This document shows, piece by piece, positions 8,731 through 16,955 of a stretch of DNA of 64,000 bases. The DNA is taken from positions 11,925 through 75,924 of the forward strand of contig CAKOMS010000003.1 of NCBI GenBank assembly GCA_934096735.1, read 5' to 3'. The position numbers and the translations under genes were made by a program. Source of the stretch: an uncultured Bacilli bacterium (GTDB lineage: Bacteria > Bacillota_I > Bacilli_A > RF39 > UBA660). Every line of letters starts with the position of its first letter. The first letter of the stretch is position 1. The notes under the pieces are model-generated. The model saw only the letters and a program-made list of their open reading frames with translations. It was not told the DNA's origin and ran no database searches.

Positions 8731-10085
8731 AATAAGTCTATTCCAACTTCATTTATAGGTCCTGCTCCGATAGTTATAACTAAATCGTTTTCTTCTAAAT
8801 TATTTTTTAGAAAATCCACAATTTTTTTAAATGAATCAATATAATAAACATTTTTATTATGAGGTTTAATTAAATCACATAGGTCAGTTTCTTTAACACC
8901 CCAGATATTTGTTTCTCTTGCAGGGTATATTGGTGCAATTATAATATTGTCAAAATCCTTTAAAACATTTGCAAAATCATTTAAGTGTTCAATTGTTCTT
9001 GAATATGTATGAGATTGAAATATAGCCCAATTTTTATGACATTTTATGCTTTTTGCTGAATCTAATGTTGATTTTATTTCGGTTGGATGATGAGCATAAT
9101 CATCATATACTAAAATATTTTCTTTGTATGTTCCAATAAATTCAAATCTTCTTTCTACACCTTTATAACTTTCAATTCCTGCTTTTATATCCTTTTTATT
9201 AAGTCCACTGTCTATGCAGATTAGTGTTGTTGCTAAAGCATTATAAATATTATGAATACCTAATACATTTAATTTAATATTTAAAAATAATTCGTTATTA
9301 TAAAAAATATCAAAAGAGTATTTATTAAAGTCATCTTTAATTATGTTTTTTGCAGTACACATAGCGTCATTATTTATTCCGTATGTTAATATTTTCAAAT
9401 CATTTCTTAGATTTAATTTTTTTATATTTTCATCGTCATTATTTATGATAAGTGAACCATTTTGTGGAAGACGATTAACATATTTATTATAAGAATTTAT
9501 TACTCCTTCCATGTTTTTAAAATAATCTAAGTGATCATCATCAATATTAAGTATTACTTCTTTGGTAGGAAAAAAGTGTAGGAAACTATCTTTGTATTCA
9601 CAAGCTTCCATGATGAAATAATCTTTACTACCGATTTTATAATTGGCATTTATTATTGGTAAGTATGCACCGATTTGAATAGTTGGGTTCTTTTTAGCAT
9701 TTATAAAACATGTACTAATCATACCTGTCGTAGTACTTTTTCCATGTGTACCAGAAATGCAGATAACATTTTTATAATTTTTTGTTAAAAGTCCTAAAAA
9801 AACACTTCTTTCATATATTTCTTTATTTAATTTTTTTGCTTCTTTAAGTTCTTCATTGGCTTCGTTTATTGCTTGAGTATAGATTACTATATCGGCATCT
9901 TTAATAAGATCTTTATTTTCTCCAATAATGATATTTGCCCCTTTTTCTTGAAGAGTTGTAATGGCTTTGTTTTTTGCAATATCACTACCTGAAATTATAG
10001 CACCATTATCTAAAAGTATTTCTGCTATACCACTCATTGATATGCCTCCAATGCCTATTAAATGAATTTTTTTGTTTTTGTACAT
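8718..10085 (-). CDS. murC: UDP-N-acetylmuramate--L-alanine ligase
   Basis: Adds L-Ala to UDP-MurNAc in the cytoplasmic stage of peptidoglycan synthesis. The 455-residue protein starts at ATG 10085 after AAGGGTGAT; a GTG at 10094 overlaps that ribosome site. The N-terminal Rossmann segment is IHLIGIGGISMSGIAEIL, the ATP loop is ISGTHGKSTTTGMIS (near residue 109), and the central domain shows NIDDDHLDYF. The C-terminal domain contains VYDDYAHHPTEI. It stands alone on the minus strand, convergent with addA and divergent from nrdD. murD lies 3.4 kb away on the other strand, outside a dcw-type cluster. Confidence 0.96.
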   Translation of the reverse strand: MYKNKKIHLIGIGGISMSGIAEILLDNGAIISGSDIAKNKAITTLQEKGANIIIGENKDLIKDADIVIYTQAINEANEELKEAKKLNKEIYERSVFLGLLTKNYKNVICISGTHGKSTTTGMISTCFINAKKNPTIQIGAYLPIINANYKIGSKDYFIMEACEYKDSFLHFFPTKEVILNIDDDHLDYFKNMEGVINSYNKYVNRLPQNGSLIINNDDENIKKLNLRNDLKILTYGINNDAMCTAKNIIKDDFNKYSFDIFYNNELFLNIKLNVLGIHNIYNALATTLICIDSGLNKKDIKAGIESYKGVERRFEFIGTYKENILVYDDYAHHPTEIKSTLDSAKSIKCHKNWAIFQSHTYSRTIEHLNDFANVLKDFDNIIIAPIYPARETNIWGVKETDLCDLIKPHNKNVYYIDSFKKIVDFLKNNLEENDLVITIGAGPINEVGIDLLKKD

Positions 10086-10148
10086 ATATATCACCCTTAG
10101 TAATTATATTATAATATTTTTAATTTTATATAGCAACTAAATATGAAT

Positions 10149-10184
10149 TGTTCGCTTTACAAAAGATTGATTGTAAAACGAACA
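10149..10184. promoter_or_regulatory. 13-bp inverted repeat in murC-nrdD intergenic region
   Basis: TGTTCGCTTTACA (10149-10161) and TGTAAAACGAACA (10172-10184) pair at 12 of 13 positions around a 10-nt spacer. It sits between the divergent murC and nrdD promoter regions. On the plus strand the right arm is followed by A, not T, so it is not a simple terminator for either gene. It could be an operator or an RNA hairpin. CTTAGG is repeated downstream (about 10200 and 10218). NrdR-box similarity is not evident. Function unknown. Confidence 0.5.
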
Positions 10185-10314
10185 AAAAAAGTTTTTCTGC
10201 TTAGGTTAAAATGCAATCTTAGGTACTATCGAGGTTTTATGTTTTTTTTTATATTTTTTTATATTTTTTTTGAATTATGTCTTTACATTTTTTAAAAAAA
10301 TATAAAAAAAAACA

Positions 10315-10343
10315 TTGAATATAATAAATTAATTTTTTATAAT
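10315..10343 (+). promoter_or_regulatory. sigma-A-type promoter of nrdD
   Basis: TTGAAT (10315-10320), a 17-bp spacer, then TATAAT (10338-10343). Transcription would start near 10350, giving a short leader with AGGAAGG before the nrdD ATG. Confidence 0.6.
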
Positions 10344-10373
10344 GAAGGAGAGTTAGGAAGGTTATGTTGTAAG

Positions 10374-12650
10374 ATGAAAGACGAAGTTTTAAACGATTTA
10401 GTAGTTGTAAAAAGAAGTGGTCAGAGGGTTCCTTTTAATGGCACTAAAGTTGCAATTGCTATTAAAAAGGGATTTGATTCAGTGTATGGAGATGCATATG
10501 ATGAGAAAGATGCCAATAAGGTATATGAAAAAGTTTTAAGTATTATTGAAAAAGAATACAAGGATAGAAAAACTATTGGTGTTGAAGAAATACAAGATAT
10601 TATAGAAAGAGTTTTAAAAGATAAAGATGAAATTGTATATAATTCTTTTTCAGATTATCGTGAGAGAAGAGCAGCATCAAGGGAAGCATTTGTTGTTAAA
10701 CAACAACATAAATTTGTAAAAGCTATTGAATCTTTAGGGTTAAAGAGTGCTAAAGAAGAGAATACTAAAAGAGAAAATGCTAATGTTGATGGGGATGGCC
10801 CAATGGGTACAATGCTTCATTTTGGAAGTACAATATCTAAAGAATTTGCTAAAGCATATTTAATGGATGCAAAGTATTCTAGAGCTCATGATGAAGGTGC
10901 TATTCATGTTCATGATTTAGATTTTTTACCAATGGGTACTACTACATGTAATCAAATTGATTTAGATAAATTATTTAAAAATGGATTTTCTACTGGTCAT
11001 GGTTATTTGAGATGTCCAAATGATATTATGAGTTATGCTGCTTTGGCTGCAATTGCTATTCAAGCTAATCAAAATGATCAACATGGTGGTCAAAGTATTC
11101 CAATGTTTGATTATTATATGGCTCCAGGAGTAATGAAAACATTTAAAAAACAATTTAAACAAACTTTGTATGATTTTTTAGATTTAGATGGTTTTTTAGG
11201 AGAATTAAATTTTGAGAAAATAGTTGAAAAAATAAATGATTTAAGTAGTATTTCATTTGATGTTACAAGTTTGTTTAAAGAATATATAACTAGTGAAAGA
11301 TTAGAAGAAATTTTTACTAAATCATATAATAAGGCTTTAGCTAAGACTGATAGAATTACTTATCAAGCAATGGAAGCATTTATTCACAATTTAAATACAA
11401 TGCATAGTCGTGCTGGAGCACAAGTGCCATTTTCTTCAGTTAATTTTGGTACTGATATAAGTCCGGAAGGAAGAATGGTTATTAAGAATTTCTTACTTGC
11501 AACTGATGCTGGACTTGGTAATGGAGAAACTCCAATATTTCCAATATCTATTTTTAAAGTAAAAGAAGGAGTAAGTTATAATGAGGGAGATCCTAATTAT
11601 GATTTATTCAAACTTGCTTGTAAAGTATCTGCTAAAAGATTGTTCCCTAATTTTTCATTCTTAGATTCTTCATTTAATAAGCCATATTTGAAAGATGGAG
11701 ATCCAAGATGTGAAGTAGGATATATGGGTTGTAGAACAAGAGTTATTGGTAATGTTTGTGATAGAGATAAAGAGATTACTCCAGGAAGAGGAAATTTATC
11801 ATTTACTACTATTAATTTACCTAGACTTGGTATTAAACATGGTATTGCACTTCATGAAAGAGATAAAGCTGATATGAAAGGCTTTTATGAAGAACTTGAT
11901 GAAATGCTTGATTTGGTAAAAGGACAATTATTACAGAGATTTGATATTCAATGTAGTAAAAGTGTTAATAATTTTAAATTCTTACTTGGTAGTCATGTTT
12001 GGCTTGATTCTGAAAAATTAGAACCTGGTCAAAAGATTAGAAAAGTATTAAAACATGGAACATTATCTATTGGATTTATTGGACTTGCTGAGTGTTTAAA
12101 AGCTTTAATTGGAGAACATCAAGGTGAAAGTGAAGAAGCACAAAAATTAGGTCTTGAAATTATTGGGCATATGAGAGATAAGTGTGATGAATATAGTGAA
12201 GAAATGAAACTTAACTTTACTTGTCTTGCTACTCCTGCTGAGGGATTAAGTGGTAGATTTGTAGGAATTGATAGAGCTATATATGGAAAGATAAAAGGTA
12301 TTACAGATAGAGAATATTATACAAATTCATTCCATGTACCAGTATATTATAAAACTAGTATTCAACATAAATTAGAAGTTGAAGGAAAATATCATAAACT
12401 TACTAATGCTGGTCATATTTCATATATTGAAATTGATGGTGATACTGCAAATAACGTAGCAGCTTTTGAAAAAATTATACGTATAATGCATGATTCTGAT
12501 ATTGGATATGGTGCAATAAATCATCCAGTTGATAGAGATCCAGTTTGTGGATATGTTGGAGTTATTGATGATGTTTGTCCTAGATGTGGAAGACATGATT
12601 TTGAGGGTGTTCCGGTTGAAGTATTAAAAGGTTTACATTGTGATTGTTAA
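10374..12650 (+). CDS. nrdD: anaerobic ribonucleoside-triphosphate reductase, large part lacking glycyl-radical tail
   Basis: A class III ribonucleotide reductase that makes dNTPs without oxygen. It has 758 residues. An N-terminal ATP-cone (VVKRSGQRVPFNGTKVAIAI, from residue 11) senses ATP/dATP. The body of the barrel follows, with NTMHSRAGAQVPFSSVNFG, GNGETPIFPISIFKVKEGV and GYMGCRTRVIGN. Near the end HPVDRDPVCGYVG, CPRCGR and the terminal HCDC give a Cys set able to bind the structural zinc. The normal C-terminal glycyl-radical motif (R-x-x-G-Y) is absent; the frame closes with two TAA codons. That motif is encoded by the next small gene. nrdG follows, forming one operon. Two ORFs joined by a sequencing error is unlikely because of the double stop and the new ribosome site. 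Confidence 0.93.
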   Translation: MKDEVLNDLVVVKRSGQRVPFNGTKVAIAIKKGFDSVYGDAYDEKDANKVYEKVLSIIEKEYKDRKTIGVEEIQDIIERVLKDKDEIVYNSFSDYRERRAASREAFVVKQQHKFVKAIESLGLKSAKEENTKRENANVDGDGPMGTMLHFGSTISKEFAKAYLMDAKYSRAHDEGAIHVHDLDFLPMGTTTCNQIDLDKLFKNGFSTGHGYLRCPNDIMSYAALAAIAIQANQNDQHGGQSIPMFDYYMAPGVMKTFKKQFKQTLYDFLDLDGFLGELNFEKIVEKINDLSSISFDVTSLFKEYITSERLEEIFTKSYNKALAKTDRITYQAMEAFIHNLNTMHSRAGAQVPFSSVNFGTDISPEGRMVIKNFLLATDAGLGNGETPIFPISIFKVKEGVSYNEGDPNYDLFKLACKVSAKRLFPNFSFLDSSFNKPYLKDGDPRCEVGYMGCRTRVIGNVCDRDKEITPGRGNLSFTTINLPRLGIKHGIALHERDKADMKGFYEELDEMLDLVKGQLLQRFDIQCSKSVNNFKFLLGSHVWLDSEKLEPGQKIRKVLKHGTLSIGFIGLAECLKALIGEHQGESEEAQKLGLEIIGHMRDKCDEYSEEMKLNFTCLATPAEGLSGRFVGIDRAIYGKIKGITDREYYTNSFHVPVYYKTSIQHKLEVEGKYHKLTNAGHISYIEIDGDTANNVAAFEKIIRIMHDSDIGYGAINHPVDRDPVCGYVGVIDDVCPRCGRHDFEGVPVEVLKGLHCDC

Positions 12651-12671
12651 TAATAATGGAGGAGGAGTATT

Positions 12672-12827
12672 ATGGAAACAACAAAAAAAACAAAAACTGT
12701 AGGAGAGGGAGTAGGATTCGAACATATTAGAAGAATTACTGGTTATTTAGTAGGTACTACAGATAGATTTAATAACGCAAAAAGATGTGAAGAAAAAGAT
12801 AGAGTAAAACATACTGGGGTAAAATAA
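12672..12827 (+). CDS. separate glycyl-radical domain of class III ribonucleotide reductase
   Basis: A 51-codon gene between nrdD and nrdG. It has its own strong ribosome site (GGAGGAGG, about 12658-12665) and ATG 12672. After a short charged N-terminus the protein contains FEHIRRITGYLVGTTDRF, followed by NNAKRCEEKDRVKH. This is the NrdD C-terminal consensus in which the Gly of R-I-T-G-Y carries the radical placed there by NrdG. nrdD upstream lacks exactly this segment. The small protein should dock into NrdD and restore activity, much as the GrcA (YfiD) spare part does for pyruvate formate-lyase (inference). The stop is one base before the nrdG ATG. Separate translation might allow the radical-bearing part to be replaced after oxygen damage. 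Confidence 0.88.
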   Translation: METTKKTKTVGEGVGFEHIRRITGYLVGTTDRFNNAKRCEEKDRVKHTGVK

Positions 12828-12828
12828 A

Positions 12829-13386
12829 ATGACTATTAGACTAGCAGCTCCACTACAAAGTGATAGTGTAGTTGATGGTTTTGGTATTAGGACAGTTATA
12901 TGGACACAAGGTTGTTCTCATAATTGTCCTTTTTGTCAAAATCCACAAACTCACTCATTTACTGATGGAATAGATTATGAAGTAGATGATATTTTGGAAG
13001 AGTTAAATAATTTAGAGAATCAAGATGGTATTACTTTTTCTGGAGGAGATCCTATGTTTCAAGTAGAACCTGTTTTAGAAATTGCTAAATATGCAAAAAG
13101 TATTGGACTTTCTGTTTGGTGTTATACTGGTTTTACTTATGAAAAAATATTAGAAATGGGTAAAGATAATAAGAAATATTTAGAATTACTTAATTATTTA
13201 GATGTTTTAGTTGATGGAAAGTTTGAGATTGCTAAAAGAGATATTAAACTTTTATTTAGAGGATCTTCTAATCAAAGAGTTATAGATATACCAAAAACCC
13301 TTGAAAAAAATGAAATAGTTCTTATACCAGAGTGTGATGGAATATATGAAGAATTTAAAGTAAGTAGAGAAAATATGTACATTTAG
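12829..13386 (+). CDS. nrdG: anaerobic ribonucleotide reductase activating protein
   Basis: A radical SAM activase, 185 residues, that uses a 4Fe-4S cluster and S-adenosylmethionine to put the glycyl radical on NrdD; here the target would be the small split domain just upstream. The cluster motif is GCSHNCPFCQNP (CxxxCxxC, near residues 29-38). GITFSGGDPMFQ (near residue 64) is the SAM-binding GGxP region, and LVDGKFE and LLFRGSSNQRVID are family signatures. It starts one base after the small gene's stop, so translation is probably coupled. Confidence 0.96.
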   Translation: MTIRLAAPLQSDSVVDGFGIRTVIWTQGCSHNCPFCQNPQTHSFTDGIDYEVDDILEELNNLENQDGITFSGGDPMFQVEPVLEIAKYAKSIGLSVWCYTGFTYEKILEMGKDNKKYLELLNYLDVLVDGKFEIAKRDIKLLFRGSSNQRVIDIPKTLEKNEIVLIPECDGIYEEFKVSRENMYI

Positions 13387-13419
13387 TGCATTTTTTTCTT
13401 TTGCTTAAATCGTGTTTAA

Positions 13420-13449
13420 TTGATTTTTAAGTATTAAGAGTTATATAAT
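13420..13449 (+). promoter_or_regulatory. putative promoter of murD
   Basis: TTGATT (13420-13425), an 18-bp spacer and a perfect TATAAT (13444-13449), 17 bp before the murD ATG. AAAGGA precedes the start. Confidence 0.5.
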
Positions 13450-13465
13450 TAAGTAGAAAGGAATT

Positions 13466-14794
13466 ATGAAAATGATAGAAAATAAGAAAATATTAGTGTT
13501 AGGACTTGCTAAGAGTGGAATGAGTGCTATAAGACTTTTATATAAAAATAATGAGATTATTGCTACTGATAAAAAAGAACAAAGTAGTGAAGTATTAGAT
13601 GAACTTAATAAAATGAATGTAACATTTATAAAAAGTGAAACTGGGGAAGAAATTTTAGATAATACTTTTCAATTAGTTATAAAAAATCCTGGTATTGAAC
13701 CATTTCAACCTACAGTAAAAAAAGCTAATAGTTTAAATATTAAAGTTATTAATGAAATGGAGGTTGCATATAAGTATTTACCTAAAGATGTAAAAATTAT
13801 TGGTATTACTGGTTCAAATGGTAAGACAACAACAACTACTATGATTTATGATTTACTTAAATTACATGGTAAAAAAGTATATCTAGGTGGTAATATTGGT
13901 TTTCCTCTTTGTAGTTTAATAGGAAAAGTTGAAAGTGATAGTATTTTAGTTTTAGAAATATCCGATCATCAATTATATAATTTAGATGAATTTAAAACTG
14001 ATATAAGTATACTTACTAATTTGTGTCCTACTCATTTGGATTTTCATGGTAATTATGAAAATTATATAAATACAAAAAAGAAAATATTTAATCACCATAC
14101 TAGTAGTGATTTAGCAATTATAAATTATGGTAATAAAGATTCATTAAAAATTACTGAAGATATAAAAAGTAGGAAGAAATATTTTTGCAATAATGTAAAT
14201 TATTATAATAGTGAAGGAATATTTATTAATAGTGAACTTATTATTAAATTAGAAAATATTTTAATAAAAGGAAATCATAATTATGAAAATATACTTGCTA
14301 GTTTAGTGCTTTTAGATGAATTTGGAATAAATAAAGATATTGTTAAAGATTATTTTAATAATTTTAAGGGGGTTGAACACAGACTTGAAGTTGTGCCTTC
14401 TAAAAGAAAAATAAGTTTTTATAATGATAGTAAAGCTACTAATCCAACATCTACTTTAATTGCACTTAAAACTATGGATAAACCTACTCATTTAATTTTA
14501 GGTGGAATGGAAAGAAAACAAGATTTTAATGAACTTAATGATGGGATAAATATAGTTAAATGTATATATGCAATTGGAGAATGTGAAGATAGAGTTGTAG
14601 AGTATGCAAAAAGTAGAAATATTTTATGTTATAAGTGTGATACTCTTTTAAATGCTATTTTAAAAATAAAAGAAAATGTGAAAGATAATGAAACTGTTTT
14701 ACTTTCTTGTGCTAGTGCTTCTTGGGATCAATATGATAAATTTGAAACTAGAGGAGAAGAATTTAAAAATGCAGTTGAAAAATATTTTAATTAA
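13466..14794 (+). CDS. murD: UDP-N-acetylmuramoylalanine--D-glutamate ligase
   Basis: Adds D-Glu to UDP-MurNAc-L-Ala. The protein has 442 residues. ILVLGLAKSGMSAIRLL (from residue 9) binds the UDP substrate, IIGITGSNGKTTTTTMI (near residue 112) is the ATP loop, and NLCPTHLDFHGN plus FKGVEHRLE are Mur-ligase signatures. YNDSKATNPTSTLIAL carries the carbamylated-Lys neighbourhood and C-terminal domain contacts; LLSCASASWDQYD near the C-terminus is MurD-specific. ATG 13466 has AAAGGA close upstream; ATG 13472 is also possible. It is not in a dcw cluster; the next gene is a surface protein. Confidence 0.95.
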   Translation: MKMIENKKILVLGLAKSGMSAIRLLYKNNEIIATDKKEQSSEVLDELNKMNVTFIKSETGEEILDNTFQLVIKNPGIEPFQPTVKKANSLNIKVINEMEVAYKYLPKDVKIIGITGSNGKTTTTTMIYDLLKLHGKKVYLGGNIGFPLCSLIGKVESDSILVLEISDHQLYNLDEFKTDISILTNLCPTHLDFHGNYENYINTKKKIFNHHTSSDLAIINYGNKDSLKITEDIKSRKKYFCNNVNYYNSEGIFINSELIIKLENILIKGNHNYENILASLVLLDEFGINKDIVKDYFNNFKGVEHRLEVVPSKRKISFYNDSKATNPTSTLIALKTMDKPTHLILGGMERKQDFNELNDGINIVKCIYAIGECEDRVVEYAKSRNILCYKCDTLLNAILKIKENVKDNETVLLSCASASWDQYDKFETRGEEFKNAVEKYFN

Positions 14795-14839
14795 AGATAT
14801 AATTGTAATAGTAGAGTAAAGTAAAAGGGGCTCGATAAA

Positions 14840-16192
14840 ATGAATAATAATGATTTAAATGGAAATGTATTAGGTAGTACTACTTTAGGCGATACGACTA
14901 ATATGAATAATAATACATTAAATAATACTAGTAGTGGTGTTGAAAATTTAGGTAGTGTAGAGTCTTTAGAACAAGTAAATAATAATACTAATTTTAATAC
15001 TATGCAACCTAATCAAATGCAAAGTAATCAAGTACAAAATAATCAAGTGCAACCTAATCAAAATTTAAATAATGTAAATAATACTATTAATCCTGGAGTA
15101 TCTACTTCTAATGTTATGCCTGAGGCTGCTTATACTAATCCTCAGAATATAACACCTACACCAATGCCTGGTTTTGAAAGTAGTAGTGTTATTGGTACAA
15201 CGCCACCTATGCAAAATGAAAATAGAAATGCAAATGTATCAAAAGAACCTAAGAAAAAAGGTAGTAAAGCGTTATTTATAATAATAGTTGTAGTGCTTTT
15301 ATGTGGAGTTGGTTTAGGTACTTATTATGTATTAAATTATACTGATTTACTTAATAAGAAACCTACTGTAACAATAGAAGTTAAAGATTTAAGTTTAAAT
15401 GTTGGAGATAAGTTTCCTTCAATAGATGAAGTTGCTACAATTACTGGTACTGATGTTTCAAATTGTAATGTAATATCAACTGATGTAAATACAAATAAAG
15501 AAGGAGAGTATTCATATTCAGTTCATTGTGGAGAAGTTATGAAAACTGGTAAAGTAACAGTAGTAGATAATACAACAATAGAACTTAATACTAAGACTGT
15601 TTATAAAATTAAAAATGGAACTGTGAATGCTAAAGATTTTGTTAACAATTATGATTCAAAATTAACTTATAGTTTCGTTTCTGAAGATAGTGTAAAAGCA
15701 AATTTGCAAAATGTTGGAACTTATAAAGTTTCAATAAAAGCAACATCATCATCTGGTAAAGAATCAGTTAGTGAGGCTACTTTAGTTGTTTTAGAATATG
15801 AAATAAAAGGTTATGTTAAATGTGCTACTAATGAACAAGCTGTTACTGGAACAAGTGCTAATTCAGTTATAAGCTATAATTTTGCAATTGCTAATGATGG
15901 AGCAAATGGTTATGGTAAGATTGCTAATGTATCTTATACATTTAAATTTACTGATGAAACTGAGTATGATGAAGTTTTAAGTAAAGCTAATAATGGAGAG
16001 TTAACATTTAATGATATAACTGGAAGTTATACAGCTGATAAAAATAGTTTAACAATTGTTATTACTAAAGAAAGAACTAATGAAGAAGCTACTTCTGAAA
16101 TTGGTGAAGAAAATATATCTAAGTATTCTACAATTAAAAATTATTATGAAAATACTAAAGGATATAAATGTTCTTTTGAAAAGATTAGTTAA
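14840..16192 (+). CDS. membrane-anchored surface protein with Ig-like domains
   Basis: A 450-residue protein with no recognised specific function. Residues 1-130 are a low-complexity Asn/Gln/Thr-rich segment containing the short motif QxNQVQ several times. A Lys cluster (KEPKKKGSK) and one membrane helix (ALFIIIVVVLLCGVGLGTYYV, near 145-165) follow. The orientation is N-in by the positive-inside rule. The outside part has two beta-rich Ig-like units. The first (about 172-245) begins PTVTIEVKDLSLNVGD and resembles DUF5011/Ig-like surface modules; a second unit comes after it, and a C-terminal domain of about 130 residues contains two Cys that may form a disulfide. GGGGCT precedes the ATG. A terminator follows. 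Confidence 0.6.
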   Translation: MNNNDLNGNVLGSTTLGDTTNMNNNTLNNTSSGVENLGSVESLEQVNNNTNFNTMQPNQMQSNQVQNNQVQPNQNLNNVNNTINPGVSTSNVMPEAAYTNPQNITPTPMPGFESSSVIGTTPPMQNENRNANVSKEPKKKGSKALFIIIVVVLLCGVGLGTYYVLNYTDLLNKKPTVTIEVKDLSLNVGDKFPSIDEVATITGTDVSNCNVISTDVNTNKEGEYSYSVHCGEVMKTGKVTVVDNTTIELNTKTVYKIKNGTVNAKDFVNNYDSKLTYSFVSEDSVKANLQNVGTYKVSIKATSSSGKESVSEATLVVLEYEIKGYVKCATNEQAVTGTSANSVISYNFAIANDGANGYGKIANVSYTFKFTDETEYDEVLSKANNGELTFNDITGSYTADKNSLTIVITKERTNEEATSEIGEENISKYSTIKNYYENTKGYKCSFEKIS

Positions 16193-16208
16193 TAATTAAT
16201 TAGAGATA

Positions 16209-16242
16209 AACAAGGTTGTTTTGAAAATAATCTTGTTTTTTT
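16209..16242 (+). terminator. rho-independent terminator
   Basis: AACAAG (16209-16214) pairs with CTTGTT (16232-16237), with inner pairs continuing the stem, followed by a T-run. Confidence 0.75.
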
Positions 16243-16256
16243 ATGAAAAAAACCTC

Positions 16257-16814
16257 TTAATTAAGGTCTTTTAAGTAATTAGCAAGTTCTTTATATCCGT
16301 CAGTATTCCAAACTTTACATCTTTCTTTATCAGGGTAATTGCCCATTGTTTTATCATAGCCATCAGGTATAAAAATGAAATCCCAACTCCAACCATAAGT
16401 TCCAGATTTTTCTTTTGCTATTTTACCTTTAGTTACTGATTTAAAAGCAATTGGATCTTTTCCATATTCACAATAGGCAAATGCTTCAATAAAACAAGCA
16501 TTTCTATTTTCTATTCCTTCAAGAAGTTTTAAGATTCCATCTTCTTTAAGTGTGTCATCAACATAATGTGTATAAGGTCCAGGAAAACCATTTAGGGCTT
16601 CTATAAATAATCCTGTGTCATTTTTTAATACATTACATTTTAATTTATCACTTGCTTCTTTTGCAGAATGTATTGCAATTTCTTCGACAGTGTCAGCTTG
16701 AATTTCAGTTGTTTCCATTTTTATATTGTCAACTATAAATCCTAAAGGTTCTAATATGTTTTTTGCACTCATTATTTTAGACCAATTACCAGTTACATAA
16801 GTTATTTTTTTCAT
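16257..16814 (-). CDS. RdgB/HAM1-like non-canonical purine NTP pyrophosphatase
   Basis: This family hydrolyses (d)ITP and XTP to monophosphates and so keeps damaged purines out of nucleic acids. It has 185 residues. ITYVTGNWSKIMSAKNIL is the N-terminal nucleotide-binding strand (normally TxNxxK; the Lys is retained as SK). METTEIQADTVEEIAIHSAKEA and LKNDTGLFIEALNGFPGPYTHYV form the active-site region with the catalytic acidic residue, and GWSWDFIFIPDG near residue 140 is the family 'GxGFDPiF' motif in altered form. That divergence places it among the less typical RdgB relatives. AAGGAGA is upstream of the minus-strand start. Confidence 0.85.
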   Translation of the reverse strand: MKKITYVTGNWSKIMSAKNILEPLGFIVDNIKMETTEIQADTVEEIAIHSAKEASDKLKCNVLKNDTGLFIEALNGFPGPYTHYVDDTLKEDGILKLLEGIENRNACFIEAFAYCEYGKDPIAFKSVTKGKIAKEKSGTYGWSWDFIFIPDGYDKTMGNYPDKERCKVWNTDGYKELANYLKDLN

Positions 16815-16955
16815 ATTTATAAATTCTCCTTTTGATTATTATAACACATGAAATAGTAATTATTAATTTCTTTTAATCCTTATTTTTATGAAATAATCTT
16901 GTTTTTTTTATGGTTTTATTTTAAAATTATTCATGTGAATTGCGAGGGGAATTTT

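Noticed and set aside
10149..10184. LexA (SOS) box
   Set aside because: The Bacillota SOS box has GAAC followed by GTTC (inward halves). Here the order is GTTCG then CGAAC with a long spacer.
12651..12671. Sequencing or assembly frameshift as cause of the split nrdD
   Set aside because: Two successive TAA stops, a full ribosome site and an independent ATG lie between the parts. A single indel cannot join them, because extra non-homologous residues occur on both sides.
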